From Pseudofrankia coriaricola (lineage in GTDB: Bacteria; Actinomycetota; Actinomycetes; Frankiales; Frankiaceae), in the NCBI RefSeq assembly GCF_001854805.1, contig NZ_MBLO01000248.1:1-64000 (forward strand): a stretch of 64,000 nucleotides of DNA. The letters run 5' to 3'. Position 1 is the stretch's first letter. The number at the start of each line of letters is the position of its first letter. The notes beneath the pieces are model-generated. The model had not been told where the DNA came from and did no database searches. It worked only from the letters and a program-made list of their open reading frames with translations. This document shows, in pieces, positions 16,295-25,092 of this stretch. A program made the position numbers and the translations under genes.

Positions 16295-18577
16295 TCAGGA
16301 GGGCCGGTCGGGCTTCTGGTTGCGTTCGGGGTTGTGGTTGCGGCCGGAGGCTCGGTGGCGGGGCTCGTGCCGATCGGCCGCGAATGTGCCGGCCATGCGG
16401 CGTCGTCGAGGGACGCCAGAGCGGTCGAACAGGGGCGGCTGGCCGGGTGCGCCGAGCTCGGCCGGTCGGCCCGGGTCTGACGGGTGGACCGCCGAGCCGG
16501 GTGGGATGGGCTGGCCGGCGGGGATCGGCCGGCCAGACTGGATCGGCGTCACCGGCGGGGCCGGGCTCGGCGGTGCCCCGCCGGCCAACGGGGGGAGAAG
16601 CGGCGACGGCACCCGCGGCGGGCCTGACACGCCGCCGGTCGAGGACGGGTCGGGCAAGGACAGAGGCGACGGAGGCAGCGGAGGCGCCGGGGTCAGCAGG
16701 ACGGCGCCGGAACCCGCGCCCGGCGGGACCGACAGCGCGTGCGGCTCCCCTGGGGGTGCCACCGGCGGAGGCGGGGGCACGGACCGCGCGGCGCGGCCGC
16801 GGCGCGGCGGATCGGCGGAGGCCTGTCCCGGTGTCCACAGAGAGGGCTCCTGGTGACCTGGGCCGCCAGCGACGATGTCCGGTTCGCCGATGCGGTGGTG
16901 CGGCCGGTGGCGGCCGCGCAGACGTTCTTCGGTGTCCCTTCCGGCGTCCGTGCCCCGGCTCGCGGCCGTTTCGGCGGCCGGGTCGCCGGCAGCCGGCCCA
17001 CTGGGTGAACCTGGCGGAAGAGCGGGCAGCGCATGGGACCCACGGTCCAGACCGCCGTCCCCGCCCGCGCCGAGGTCCCCGCCCAGCGAGCCGTCGGCGC
17101 CCGCGCCGGCGCCGGGCGGCAGGGCCAGCCTGCCGGCGGCGCCGGCCAGCTCAAGGGCACCGGCCGTGTCCGGGTCGGCGAGCTGGGCGAGGCGGCGCTG
17201 CTCCTCCTGGGCGAGCCGGGCCCTGGCCTGCTCGTAGCGGCTGGGGCCGCGGCGGAGCCTTGCCCGCAGCCGGGAGTCGGCGGAGCGGGCGGCGGCCACC
17301 AGCCGCGGTTCCTCCAGCCGGGCGCCCAGCGCCTCGGCGGCCATCGCCCGCTCGGCGGCGAGCTCCCGCTCGAGCTGGGCGATCCGGTCCGACTTCTCGA
17401 TGTCGAGCGCGACCAGCCGCATGCGCTCGGCGTCGAGCTTCGCCCACTCCTGCTGATGCAGCCGGGCGGCGGCCATCCCCTCGTCGCGCGTCGCCACCAC
17501 CCGCAGGTACAGCTCGAGCCGGTTGCGCTCCAACCGGGCCAGCAGCGGGTTGGCCACCCAGGGCGACAGGAGCTCGGCGACCCTGGTCGCGAACGGCGCG
17601 CGCCGGTCGACGACGACGCCGAGGCCGAGGACCGGCGCGACGGTGAAGAACCGAAGCTCGGGGTGGCCGGCGACGAACTCCTCGACGGCGGTGCGCACCC
17701 CGTTGCGCGGCCCGCCCTCGGCGAGCGCCCACGCGTAGGCGCCGCCGCCGCGCATCCCGCGGCCGAGGACGGCGTCCGGCGTGTCGAGCGTCACACCGGC
17801 GTCCCAGGAGTGGGGCTGAAGGTCGGCGTCGGTCAGCCGGTCGGGGGCCCGGTACTGGTCGCGCCGGCCGGTGGGCCAGCCGACGTCGTGGACGATGACC
17901 AGCGGGAACGAGTTCCGGCCGAACTCGTGGACGGCGTCGTCGACCGCGGCGAGCGTGGCGGTGACGGTGGCGTAGTTCGCGTCACCGTCGATCAGGTAGG
18001 CGTCGGTCGGGGTGTGCCCGTCGAGCCCGGCGGCGCCGTGGTCGCGAACCACGTCGATATCCAGGCCGCGGCCGGCGCTCGGTACGCGGCCCGGCTCGGG
18101 GTCGACGATGAGGAGCCGGCCGCCGCCGCCGGCGCGCAGCAGCTCGACGACCAGACCGGTCGTCGAGCCGTTCTCGGCGCCGAGGACGGTGACGCTGCGG
18201 ACGCTGGCCGCGCCCAGCAGCGGCAGCCAGACCTCCCGCAGGTCGATGAGCGATCGCAGCAGCAGCGGCTGGCCGCCCGCGCGGTTCGCGGCGTTCGGGT
18301 CGTAGCCCTCGACCGCGCCGCGGCCCTCCTGGCCGTAGACGGCGAGCTCGGCCGATCCGGGCGCGGCCGCGGCGGCGGCCGCCAGGTCGGCGAAGCTCTC
18401 CCGCAGGGCACCCTCGCCAGCCCCGGCCGCACCGCCGGGGCTGGGGAGGCGCAGCGGACCGGTGTTCGCCGAGGCGGCGGAGCGAACGTAGGGGCGGGCG
18501 GTGTGCGAGACAGGCTGCTCGTCCCGCCCGTCGTGGCCCGCCAGCCCGGCCGGGGCAGTGCTCGGCGTGTCGTTCAC
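16295..18577 (-). CDS. SAM methyltransferase-like protein with coiled coil and proline-rich tail
   Basis: A 760-residue multidomain protein. Residues about 105-330 look like a class I methyltransferase of the Methyltransf_24/cephalosporin hydroxylase type, with VTVLGAENGSTTG (129-141), LLIVDPEP, LIDGDANY and VIVHDVGWPTG. Residues about 365-470 are charged and helical (LDAERMRL, LERELAAER), a probable coiled coil. From about 490 to the end it is Pro/Gly/Ser-rich and likely disordered. It is convergent with the kinase gene, with only 34 bases between the stops, and is preceded by the HAD-like gene on the same strand. A modifying enzyme with a scaffold-like tail is plausible; the substrate is unknown. 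Confidence 0.75.
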   Translation of the reverse strand: MNDTPSTAPAGLAGHDGRDEQPVSHTARPYVRSAASANTGPLRLPSPGGAAGAGEGALRESFADLAAAAAAAPGSAELAVYGQEGRGAVEGYDPNAANRAGGQPLLLRSLIDLREVWLPLLGAASVRSVTVLGAENGSTTGLVVELLRAGGGGRLLIVDPEPGRVPSAGRGLDIDVVRDHGAAGLDGHTPTDAYLIDGDANYATVTATLAAVDDAVHEFGRNSFPLVIVHDVGWPTGRRDQYRAPDRLTDADLQPHSWDAGVTLDTPDAVLGRGMRGGGAYAWALAEGGPRNGVRTAVEEFVAGHPELRFFTVAPVLGLGVVVDRRAPFATRVAELLSPWVANPLLARLERNRLELYLRVVATRDEGMAAARLHQQEWAKLDAERMRLVALDIEKSDRIAQLERELAAERAMAAEALGARLEEPRLVAAARSADSRLRARLRRGPSRYEQARARLAQEEQRRLAQLADPDTAGALELAGAAGRLALPPGAGAGADGSLGGDLGAGGDGGLDRGSHALPALPPGSPSGPAAGDPAAETAASRGTDAGRDTEERLRGRHRPHHRIGEPDIVAGGPGHQEPSLWTPGQASADPPRRGRAARSVPPPPPVAPPGEPHALSVPPGAGSGAVLLTPAPPLPPSPLSLPDPSSTGGVSGPPRVPSPLLPPLAGGAPPSPAPPVTPIQSGRPIPAGQPIPPGSAVHPSDPGRPAELGAPGQPPLFDRSGVPRRRRMAGTFAADRHEPRHRASGRNHNPERNQKPDRPS

Positions 18578-18665
18578 CGCGGGCCTCCCAGCCGGCCGTC
18601 TCGACCTGTCCAGGCCTGCCGCCGGATCCCGCGAGGCGAGTCGCCCACCCGGGGTCTTCCAGCTG

Positions 18666-21600
18666 TCACCGCAGGCCTCCCAGCTGTCGCATCACCCGGC
18701 GGGCGGCCCGGCGCGGCAGCTGCGGCCCCGACGCCGGGCCTGCCGCGGCAGGCGCGGGAGCGGCCACTGGGTCCCCCCGGATCCCTATCCAACCAAAGGC
18801 GAACTCGACGTCAATTGCGTACGTGCCGCCCAACTCTGGCATGCCGGACAGATCCAGGTTGTAGACGAGTTGAGGGTCGTCGTCGAGGATTTCGACCAAG
18901 TTGGGCTGCAGTATTCTCAGCCCCACCAGACCGAGAACAATGCCGCGCCTACGGTCCACCAATCCGGTTTCGCCAGGCGTCCCAGCGGGGATACTGCGGC
19001 CCATCGCATCCGGAAGCGAACCCGGCCCGTCGAACGCGGTGATCGTGATCTGCCGGGGCTCGCCCGCGCCGACGATGTGGAAGGCGAGGGTGAGCCAGTC
19101 GAGCCGGAGCAGGCCCCGCCGGCCGGCGGGGTCGACCCGGACGCGACGGACACCGACGGCGTCGACGACCCGCAGCCGAACCAGCGACAGCCCGTCCCGG
19201 CCGGCATAGGGCACCGCGATGGCCTTGGGGCCACGGGCGAAGTCCGCGCCGGTGTCGACGTACACCTCGACGGGGCCGGCCGCGGCCGGCGCCGACAGCT
19301 CCCGCGGGTCGATTCCCGCGGCGGCCGCGAGCTCGGTGACAACCGCGAGCGGCCGGTTCGCGACGGCGGCGACGGCCGCGGGCCAGGTCGCCTCGCGCAG
19401 CGGCAGCTCCGCCAGACCCGCCGGGCTCAGGTAGGGCATCCGCCTGATCAGCTCGGCGGGCAACAGACCCCGGCCGTCCTGCTCGGCGGGCTCCGCGCGC
19501 CCATGCCGGCCGGTCACCGGCCCCGCTCCCATGGCTCCAGGGACGCCGACCGTGGCGGACGACTCGGATCCGGCCCTTCCCAGCCCGGCCGCCGGCCGCT
19601 CCTGGCCGGACGCCACCCCACCGGCCTCAGCACCAGCCAGCGCCATTCCGGTCGGGCCAGTCGGGCCAGCCGCACCGGCCATACCGGCGAACGAGCCGTC
19701 CTCCGACGCGGCACCCGGCGGCCGGCCGTCGACCACCAGGGCACTCGTCGCCTCGATGCCGACCGGCTCGTCGTCATCGCCGTCGTGTCGCCAGGAGCCG
19801 AAGGTGGCGGCCTCCGCCGTCGTCGGCCGGGCGACGAAGCGAGCCAGCATGCGTAGCAGCGCGAGCCGGGCGCTGTCGCCACCCAGCGACGGCAGCGCGC
19901 TGTCGGGGCTGTCCGGGCTCTCCGCGCGCCGGTAGCGCAACCACTCCTGCTGAAAGGCCCGGGCACCGTCCTGGGCGGCGGCCCGCTGCGCCAGCTGCGT
20001 GCGGCTGGTCCGGGCGAGTCCCAACAGCGGGGTGGACATCTCGTCGAACGAGGCGAGCCGGCCCGTATCCGCCATGGCGACCTGCTCGACGACCGCCGGG
20101 GCGCGCAGCAGCTGGCCGGCGAGGCGCGCTGGCTGGCCGCCGGAGACGAGGTAGCCCTCCATCCGGTGGCCAGCGAGCTGGTATTCGAGCGCGGCGGGAC
20201 CGGTCGCCAGGTAGAGCCCCACGGGGATGACCTCGCGGCCGGTGGCGGTGAGCAGCCGGGCAAGCAGCGCCTGGGTGGTCCCATCCCAGCCAAGATCGAC
20301 CATTACGGCCGGGCCGCGCTCGGGCAGCCGATCGTCCAGGTAGCGCAGGAACCGTTCACGCAGCCGCTCGGCGGCCAGCACGATCTCGCCGCGGACGCGG
20401 TCGTCGCGGCTGAGCGTCTCCAGCAACTCGTCGAGGATCTCGTCGAGCAGCCCGGCCGGCACGTCGAGCCGGCGGCCGGCGAGCGCGGAGATCCCCGGCG
20501 CGGCGGCGAGATCGACCCGCAGCCGGCGCAGCAGTGCCCCGACGGTGCCCACGGCGCCACCGGTGCCAGGGGCCGGACCGCCGGGGCCGGCGTGCGCGGG
20601 GCCGGTGCCGGCGTGCCTCAGGAAGGCACGCAGCTCCTCGGGTGAGGCCTCGAAGACGTTGGCCAGCGCACACACCTCGCGCGACGCCCACAGCGTCCGG
20701 GCCGCGACGCCGGCGTCGCGGCCGGGGCTTTCGAGCAGGCTCGCGACGAACCGGCCGGAGCGCATCAGGCAGAACGCCTCATCGGCGCCCAGCTCCCGGG
20801 TGCGCTCGACGACCCACTCGGCGAAGCCGGTGAAAACCGGGCCGAACACGGTCGCCCCGGTGTCCCAGAAGCGGCGCAGCGCCCGAGGGACGGCGGCGGC
20901 GTCGGCCCGGTGCAGGACGCGGGCGCGCAGCGCGGTCAGCCCGAAGTCGCCGTACTCGAGATCTACGGGGGCCGCGTCGTCCGGTTCGTCGAGCAGTCCC
21001 TCCATCGCGAGCGTCGCGCGCAGGTCGCGAGCGGGACCGCCCCTGCGCACGATCGTGACGCCCCGCCCACCGCGACCAGCATGCCCACCACGGCCATCAC
21101 GCCCGCCCGAACCGCCCGAACCGCCCGCGGGCTGGCCCGCGGCGCGCCCGTCGCCGGTGCCCCGGCCCGGCGGGCCACCGGCCGGTTCTGAACCCGCGGC
21201 ACCGGTGTGCTCGCCGGTCGGGTCGCCGGCCAGGTACAGCAGCCTGGACGTGGGGGCACCGGTCGCCGTGAGCACGTGGCCGAGCAGGCCCTCGGCCGTC
21301 CCGACGCCGATGTCGGCCGAGGTGAACGGGCCGGCGAACGGGATGCCCGCGAGCTCCGGGCGCGTCAGCAGGCGCTCCAGCTGCGCCGCTGACAGGCAGG
21401 TGTCGGCGACGAGGTAGACCGGCAGGCCCAGCTTGAGAGCGGCGAGCTCGACGAGCTCGGCGGCGGCGAGGTCGACCCGGTAGGCCGCCCGCAGAGCGGC
21501 GACCTCCGCCTCCACCAGGGGAGCGAGCTCACCGGCGCCGGGCAGCGCGGGCCGCAGCAGCGCCCAGATCTCGTCCAGCCGCGGCGCGGGGCCACCGCCG

Positions 21601-21881
21601 TCCCCGGCGGCGGCCACGCCCTCACGGGTGGCCAGCACCCGGCGCCTGGCCTGCCGCTCAGCCAGGATCCTCAGGTGGGCGAACTGGCCGGGGGTGATGC
21701 CGGCCGGCAGCCGGCCGGCGGCGGCGAGCCGCTCACCGAGCAGCAGGAACAGGTGCGCCGGCCGCGGCGCCAGCCGCCACAGCAGCGTCTCGAAGACGTC
21801 GACGACGAGTACGTCGGCCCCGCCCGAGTCGAGGTGCGACCACGCATCCCCCAGCCTCGCGTCGGTGAACACCGCGGTCAC
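18666..21881 (-). CDS. Large HAD-superfamily-like protein of polysaccharide loci (COG5610-like)
   Basis: A 1071-residue protein. Near the N-terminus LVVDVFETLLWR corresponds to HAD motif I in the variant D-x-F-x-T form seen in large HAD-like proteins of polysaccharide clusters. A later segment, RRFWDTGATVFGPVFTGFAEW followed by FCLMRSGRF, matches the FGP-x-F-GF ... FLARDG segment of the same proteins. A Gly-rich linker lies near residue 265, and the last 200 residues are beta-rich and may bind carbohydrate. GTG at 21881 is preferred over the frame to 22136 because GGAACGGGG precedes it. Its catalytic activity is uncertain; it may process or regulate glycan precursors or be a scaffold. Confidence 0.72.
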   Translation of the reverse strand: MTAVFTDARLGDAWSHLDSGGADVLVVDVFETLLWRLAPRPAHLFLLLGERLAAAGRLPAGITPGQFAHLRILAERQARRRVLATREGVAAAGDGGGPAPRLDEIWALLRPALPGAGELAPLVEAEVAALRAAYRVDLAAAELVELAALKLGLPVYLVADTCLSAAQLERLLTRPELAGIPFAGPFTSADIGVGTAEGLLGHVLTATGAPTSRLLYLAGDPTGEHTGAAGSEPAGGPPGRGTGDGRAAGQPAGGSGGSGGRDGRGGHAGRGGRGVTIVRRGGPARDLRATLAMEGLLDEPDDAAPVDLEYGDFGLTALRARVLHRADAAAVPRALRRFWDTGATVFGPVFTGFAEWVVERTRELGADEAFCLMRSGRFVASLLESPGRDAGVAARTLWASREVCALANVFEASPEELRAFLRHAGTGPAHAGPGGPAPGTGGAVGTVGALLRRLRVDLAAAPGISALAGRRLDVPAGLLDEILDELLETLSRDDRVRGEIVLAAERLRERFLRYLDDRLPERGPAVMVDLGWDGTTQALLARLLTATGREVIPVGLYLATGPAALEYQLAGHRMEGYLVSGGQPARLAGQLLRAPAVVEQVAMADTGRLASFDEMSTPLLGLARTSRTQLAQRAAAQDGARAFQQEWLRYRRAESPDSPDSALPSLGGDSARLALLRMLARFVARPTTAEAATFGSWRHDGDDDEPVGIEATSALVVDGRPPGAASEDGSFAGMAGAAGPTGPTGMALAGAEAGGVASGQERPAAGLGRAGSESSATVGVPGAMGAGPVTGRHGRAEPAEQDGRGLLPAELIRRMPYLSPAGLAELPLREATWPAAVAAVANRPLAVVTELAAAAGIDPRELSAPAAAGPVEVYVDTGADFARGPKAIAVPYAGRDGLSLVRLRVVDAVGVRRVRVDPAGRRGLLRLDWLTLAFHIVGAGEPRQITITAFDGPGSLPDAMGRSIPAGTPGETGLVDRRRGIVLGLVGLRILQPNLVEILDDDPQLVYNLDLSGMPELGGTYAIDVEFAFGWIGIRGDPVAAPAPAAAGPASGPQLPRRAARRVMRQLGGLR

Positions 21882-22525
21882 CCCCGTTCCAACGCCGTCG
21901 GCCGCGCGACGGCGGGGGAAACGGCGGGCGACATCCCGGGAAGTCCCGGATGTCCGCGCCACCGCGTGCGGTCGCCTCCGACAAGTCGCGAGGGAGGAGC
22001 CGGCCACCACACCGGAGGCGGAGTGGACTGCACCGTCGCGCCTCCTTCGGCCAGGGCTGCGCAAGGCGCCGACCGGTGCCGGAGCAGGCTGGCCGATACT
22101 ATGAACCGCCTCCCGGGTGGCGGGCACCGGCGTCAACGGAGACGCGTGCGGTGGGGTGGCTGTGCGCCCACCGTGCTCATCTCCTGTGCGGCGATGGTGC
22201 CCGGTTCCTGCTGGATCGCGAAGCCGGGGCTCCTGCCGGATCGGCGACAGGGTCCCTGCCAGATCGGCGAAGCCGATCTGGCAGGTCAGCGATCTGTGAG
22301 GTCAGCGACTTGGGAGGTCTGCTGGGAGGGCGGCGAACCGGAAGGTCCGCCGGCTCGGCACGGGTGCCGACGCCACCGTCGCCGAATCCGGACCTCACCC
22401 GCCTCGGCGGGCCCAACCGGGACCATGGCACGATCGGGACAACAACCGGGGCCGCGCCAAGGCGCGCGGCGGTCCCGCGACGTCCCGGGGTCCGGCGTCG
22501 TACAGGGTCGAGAAGGAGCCGAGGA
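21882..22525. other. Divergent intergenic region upstream of the exporter operon
   Basis: About 640 bases between the HAD-like gene and wzm. It holds the perfect palindrome at 22255-22285, preceded by a partial copy of the same word at 22232-22246 (CCTGCCGGATCGGCG) and followed by three imperfect AGGTC-AGCGA repeats at about 22283-22325. These could be regulatory. I saw no gene and no clear promoter boxes. Confidence 0.5.
22255..22285 (+). repeat. Dispersed palindrome, family 2, copy 2
   Basis: A perfect 14-bp stem, CCTGCCAGATCGGC, then a GAA loop, then its exact complement. A related imperfect copy is at 10940-10974. Here it lies about 240 bases before the wzm start, so it is not simply a terminator of an adjacent gene. 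Confidence 0.8.
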
Positions 22526-23767
22526 GTGCAGCTCGCAGGTGCTGGCCCCGCCGCCGGCCCGGGCGGCGCGACGGGAGCGTCCCCGATACCGCCGCCGGTG
22601 ACGCCGACGACCGCGACGGCGTCACCCTCGCCGTCCGCGTCGCCGGCCCCCGACGAGTCGTCATCGTCGCCCATGTCCTCGCAGACGGCGCCCCAGCCAG
22701 CGGCGCCCCAGCCAGCGGCGCCCCCGCAGGCCGCGTCCCCGTCGGCGCAGGCCCCGTCGCCGTCCACCTCCCCGACGCCGCGTCCGGCGCCGGCGCGCAG
22801 GTCCGGTGCCGGGCCACGGCACGCGGCGAGGAACTCGCAGCAGACCCCCCGGCAGATCCCGGGTTCCGCCGGTCCGGACGGGACCTCGGGCTCCGCTGGT
22901 CCGGGCGGGGCCCCGGGGGCGCTGGCCAAGCGGTCGCGCGCCCAGAGCAGGGTCCGCTGGGAGCTGCTGCGCAACCTGATCCGCAAGGACATCAAGGTCA
23001 AGTACAAGGGCTCGACCCTCGGCTTCGCCTGGTCCCTCGCGAACCCGCTGCTGCTGCTCGTGGTGTACACGTTCGTCTTCCAGGTCGTGTTCAAGTCGGG
23101 TGTGCCGCGGTTCGGCATCTACTTCCTGTCCGGCCTGCTCGTCTGGAACGCGTTCGCGGGCAGCGTGTCGACAGCCTGCGGCAGCGTCGTCGGCAACGCC
23201 AACCTGGTGAAGAAGGTCCGTTTCCCGCTGCAGGTGCTGCCGCTGTCCGCGGTCGGCTTCGCCGCGGTGCACTTCGTGCTGCAGCTGCTGGTGCTGCTGG
23301 TGCTCACCCTGGCGCTCGGCTACCCGCTGATCGGTGGCGGGCTGCTGCTGCTCGTCCCGGCCGGCGCGGTCGCGCTGGTGTTCACCGTCGGGATGTCGAT
23401 GCTGGTCTCGGCGCTGTCGGTGCGGTTCAAGGACGTGCCGCACCTCGTCGAGGTGGCCCTGATGGCCTGGATCTGGCTGAACCCGATGGTCTACGCGTTC
23501 GGGCTGATCCAGCAACGGCTCCACGAGTACACCTGGGTCTACGAGCTGAACCCGATGGCCGTGGTGGTCATGGCGTTCCAGCGGGCCATCTACGTCGACG
23601 CCACCGCCACCAAGCCCGACGGCAGCCAGCTGCAGGTCCTCGCCGACCCGGGGTACCTCTACTACCTTGAGCGCCTGGCCATGGCGGGGGCGATCTCCCT
23701 GGGCGTGCTGGTGCTCGGCATCTGGGTGTTCCGCAAGCTGCAGGCCGACTTCGCCGAGGACCTCTAG
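22526..23767 (+). CDS. wzm: Polysaccharide ABC exporter, permease subunit
   Basis: A 413-residue ABC-2 type permease. The conserved cytoplasmic entry RNLIRKDIKVKYKGSTLGF begins near residue 150 and is followed by about six membrane helices (for example PLLLLVVYTFVFQVVFKS and FVLQLLVLLVLTLAL). This is the Wzm/TagG family that exports lipid-linked polysaccharide together with Wzt. Residues 1-140 form an unusual Pro/Ala/Ser-rich, probably disordered, cytoplasmic extension. The GTG at 22526 has AAGGAG 8 bases upstream. The stop overlaps the wzt start by one base, so the pair is translationally coupled. Confidence 0.92.
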   Translation: MQLAGAGPAAGPGGATGASPIPPPVTPTTATASPSPSASPAPDESSSSPMSSQTAPQPAAPQPAAPPQAASPSAQAPSPSTSPTPRPAPARRSGAGPRHAARNSQQTPRQIPGSAGPDGTSGSAGPGGAPGALAKRSRAQSRVRWELLRNLIRKDIKVKYKGSTLGFAWSLANPLLLLVVYTFVFQVVFKSGVPRFGIYFLSGLLVWNAFAGSVSTACGSVVGNANLVKKVRFPLQVLPLSAVGFAAVHFVLQLLVLLVLTLALGYPLIGGGLLLLVPAGAVALVFTVGMSMLVSALSVRFKDVPHLVEVALMAWIWLNPMVYAFGLIQQRLHEYTWVYELNPMAVVVMAFQRAIYVDATATKPDGSQLQVLADPGYLYYLERLAMAGAISLGVLVLGIWVFRKLQADFAEDL

Positions 23768-25092
23768 TGAGCCAGACCTCCCCGCCCCTCCCCGTCGGCG
23801 CGGCCGCGACGTCGGCGCCCGCCCGGCCGGCCGGCGGTGGCGCGACCGCCAGCGTCAGCGCCGGCGTGCTGCCGACCGGCGGCACGAGCGCGAGGGGCGG
23901 CGCCCCCGCGGCGGGGACCGGCCCGACCGTGATCCGCGCTACCGGCGTGAGCAAGAAGTTCGTCTCGTACCACAAGCGGGCGACGAGCCTGAAGGAGGCG
24001 TTCGTCCGCCGCGGCGGCCTGGCCGGCGAGGACTTCTGGGCGCTGCGCGACATCAACATCGAGATCGCCCGCGGCCAGACCGTGGGCCTCGCCGGCGCGA
24101 ACGGCTCCGGCAAGTCGACGACGCTCAAGGTGCTCGCCGGCATCCTGCGCCCGACCAGCGGCAAGGTCGAGGTGCACGGCCGGATCGCCTCGCTGCTGGA
24201 GCTGGGCGCCGGGTTCAACGGCGAGCTGTCCGGCCGGGACAACGTCTACCTGAACGCCTCCCTGCTCGGCCTGTCCAAGCGGGAGATCGACAAGCTGTTC
24301 GACTCGATCGTCGACTTCGCCGAGCTGTCACACAAGATCGACGACGAGGTGAAGCACTACTCGTCCGGCCAGTACGTCCGGCTCGGCTTCGCCGTCGCCG
24401 TGCACGTCGACCCGGACATCCTGCTCGTCGACGAGGTGCTCGCCGTCGGCGACGAGGCGTTCCAGCGCAAGTGCCTCGCCAAGATCGACGAGTTCCGGAA
24501 CCAGGGCCGCACGATCCTGTTCGTCACGCACTCGCTCGACCTCATCGAGAACATGTGCGACCGGGTCGTCGTGCTCGAGGCCGGCAAGGTGATCCACGAC
24601 GGCGCGCCGGCGGTCGGCACGAAGCTGCTGCGCCAGCGGCTCGGCAGCTCGCCGACCGAGGGTGCCGGCGCCTACAGCACGGCGACGGTCCGGCCGGAGA
24701 CCGTCGCCTTCGGCTCGTCCCCCGGCGCGGCGCCGCAGATCTCCTACGACCCCGGCGACCCGATGACACTGAGCGTCGGCATCGAGGTCACCGAGGGCGC
24801 GCCCGAACGAGTCCGCGCGCGCTGCGTCATCGTCGGCCAGAACGAGATCCCGATCTGGGTGATGGAGACCCCACCGGGGGGTATTCCGGTCAGCCAGGGC
24901 TTCACCATCGTCGACTTCACCATCGGCTCGCTACCAGCGCTGCTCGGCGCGTTCGCCGTGCGGGTGGAGGTCGCCGACGCGGCGACCGGCACGCCCATCA
25001 CCTCACGTCGCTTCCACGAGCTGTTCGGGATCAACAGCTCGCACGCCGAGGGCCTGGTCCACGTCGACTACGAGGCAAGGCCGCGGGCATGA
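23767..25092 (+). CDS. wzt: Polysaccharide ABC exporter, ATPase subunit
   Basis: A 441-residue ATPase. After a 50-residue low-complexity start it shows Walker A (GANGSGKST, 110-118), the signature YSSGQ (198-202, with the first residues divergent from LSGGQ as is common in Wzt), Walker B (ILLVDE, 218-223) and the switch histidine (255). The RPTSGKVEVHGRIASLLEL segment is typical of Wzt/TagH. Residues about 300-441 form the C-terminal Wzt domain, which in other systems reads a cap on the finished polymer. This implies that chain end modification may be needed for export; candidates in this window are the methyltransferases at 5459 and 6295. ATGA couples it to the next gene. Confidence 0.93.
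   Translation: MSQTSPPLPVGAAATSAPARPAGGGATASVSAGVLPTGGTSARGGAPAAGTGPTVIRATGVSKKFVSYHKRATSLKEAFVRRGGLAGEDFWALRDINIEIARGQTVGLAGANGSGKSTTLKVLAGILRPTSGKVEVHGRIASLLELGAGFNGELSGRDNVYLNASLLGLSKREIDKLFDSIVDFAELSHKIDDEVKHYSSGQYVRLGFAVAVHVDPDILLVDEVLAVGDEAFQRKCLAKIDEFRNQGRTILFVTHSLDLIENMCDRVVVLEAGKVIHDGAPAVGTKLLRQRLGSSPTEGAGAYSTATVRPETVAFGSSPGAAPQISYDPGDPMTLSVGIEVTEGAPERVRARCVIVGQNEIPIWVMETPPGGIPVSQGFTIVDFTIGSLPALLGAFAVRVEVADAATGTPITSRRFHELFGINSSHAEGLVHVDYEARPRA

Noticed and set aside
21882-22136. An N-terminal extension of the HAD-like protein
   Set aside because: The 85 added residues are Arg/Ser-rich without similarity, and a better ribosome binding site precedes GTG 21881.
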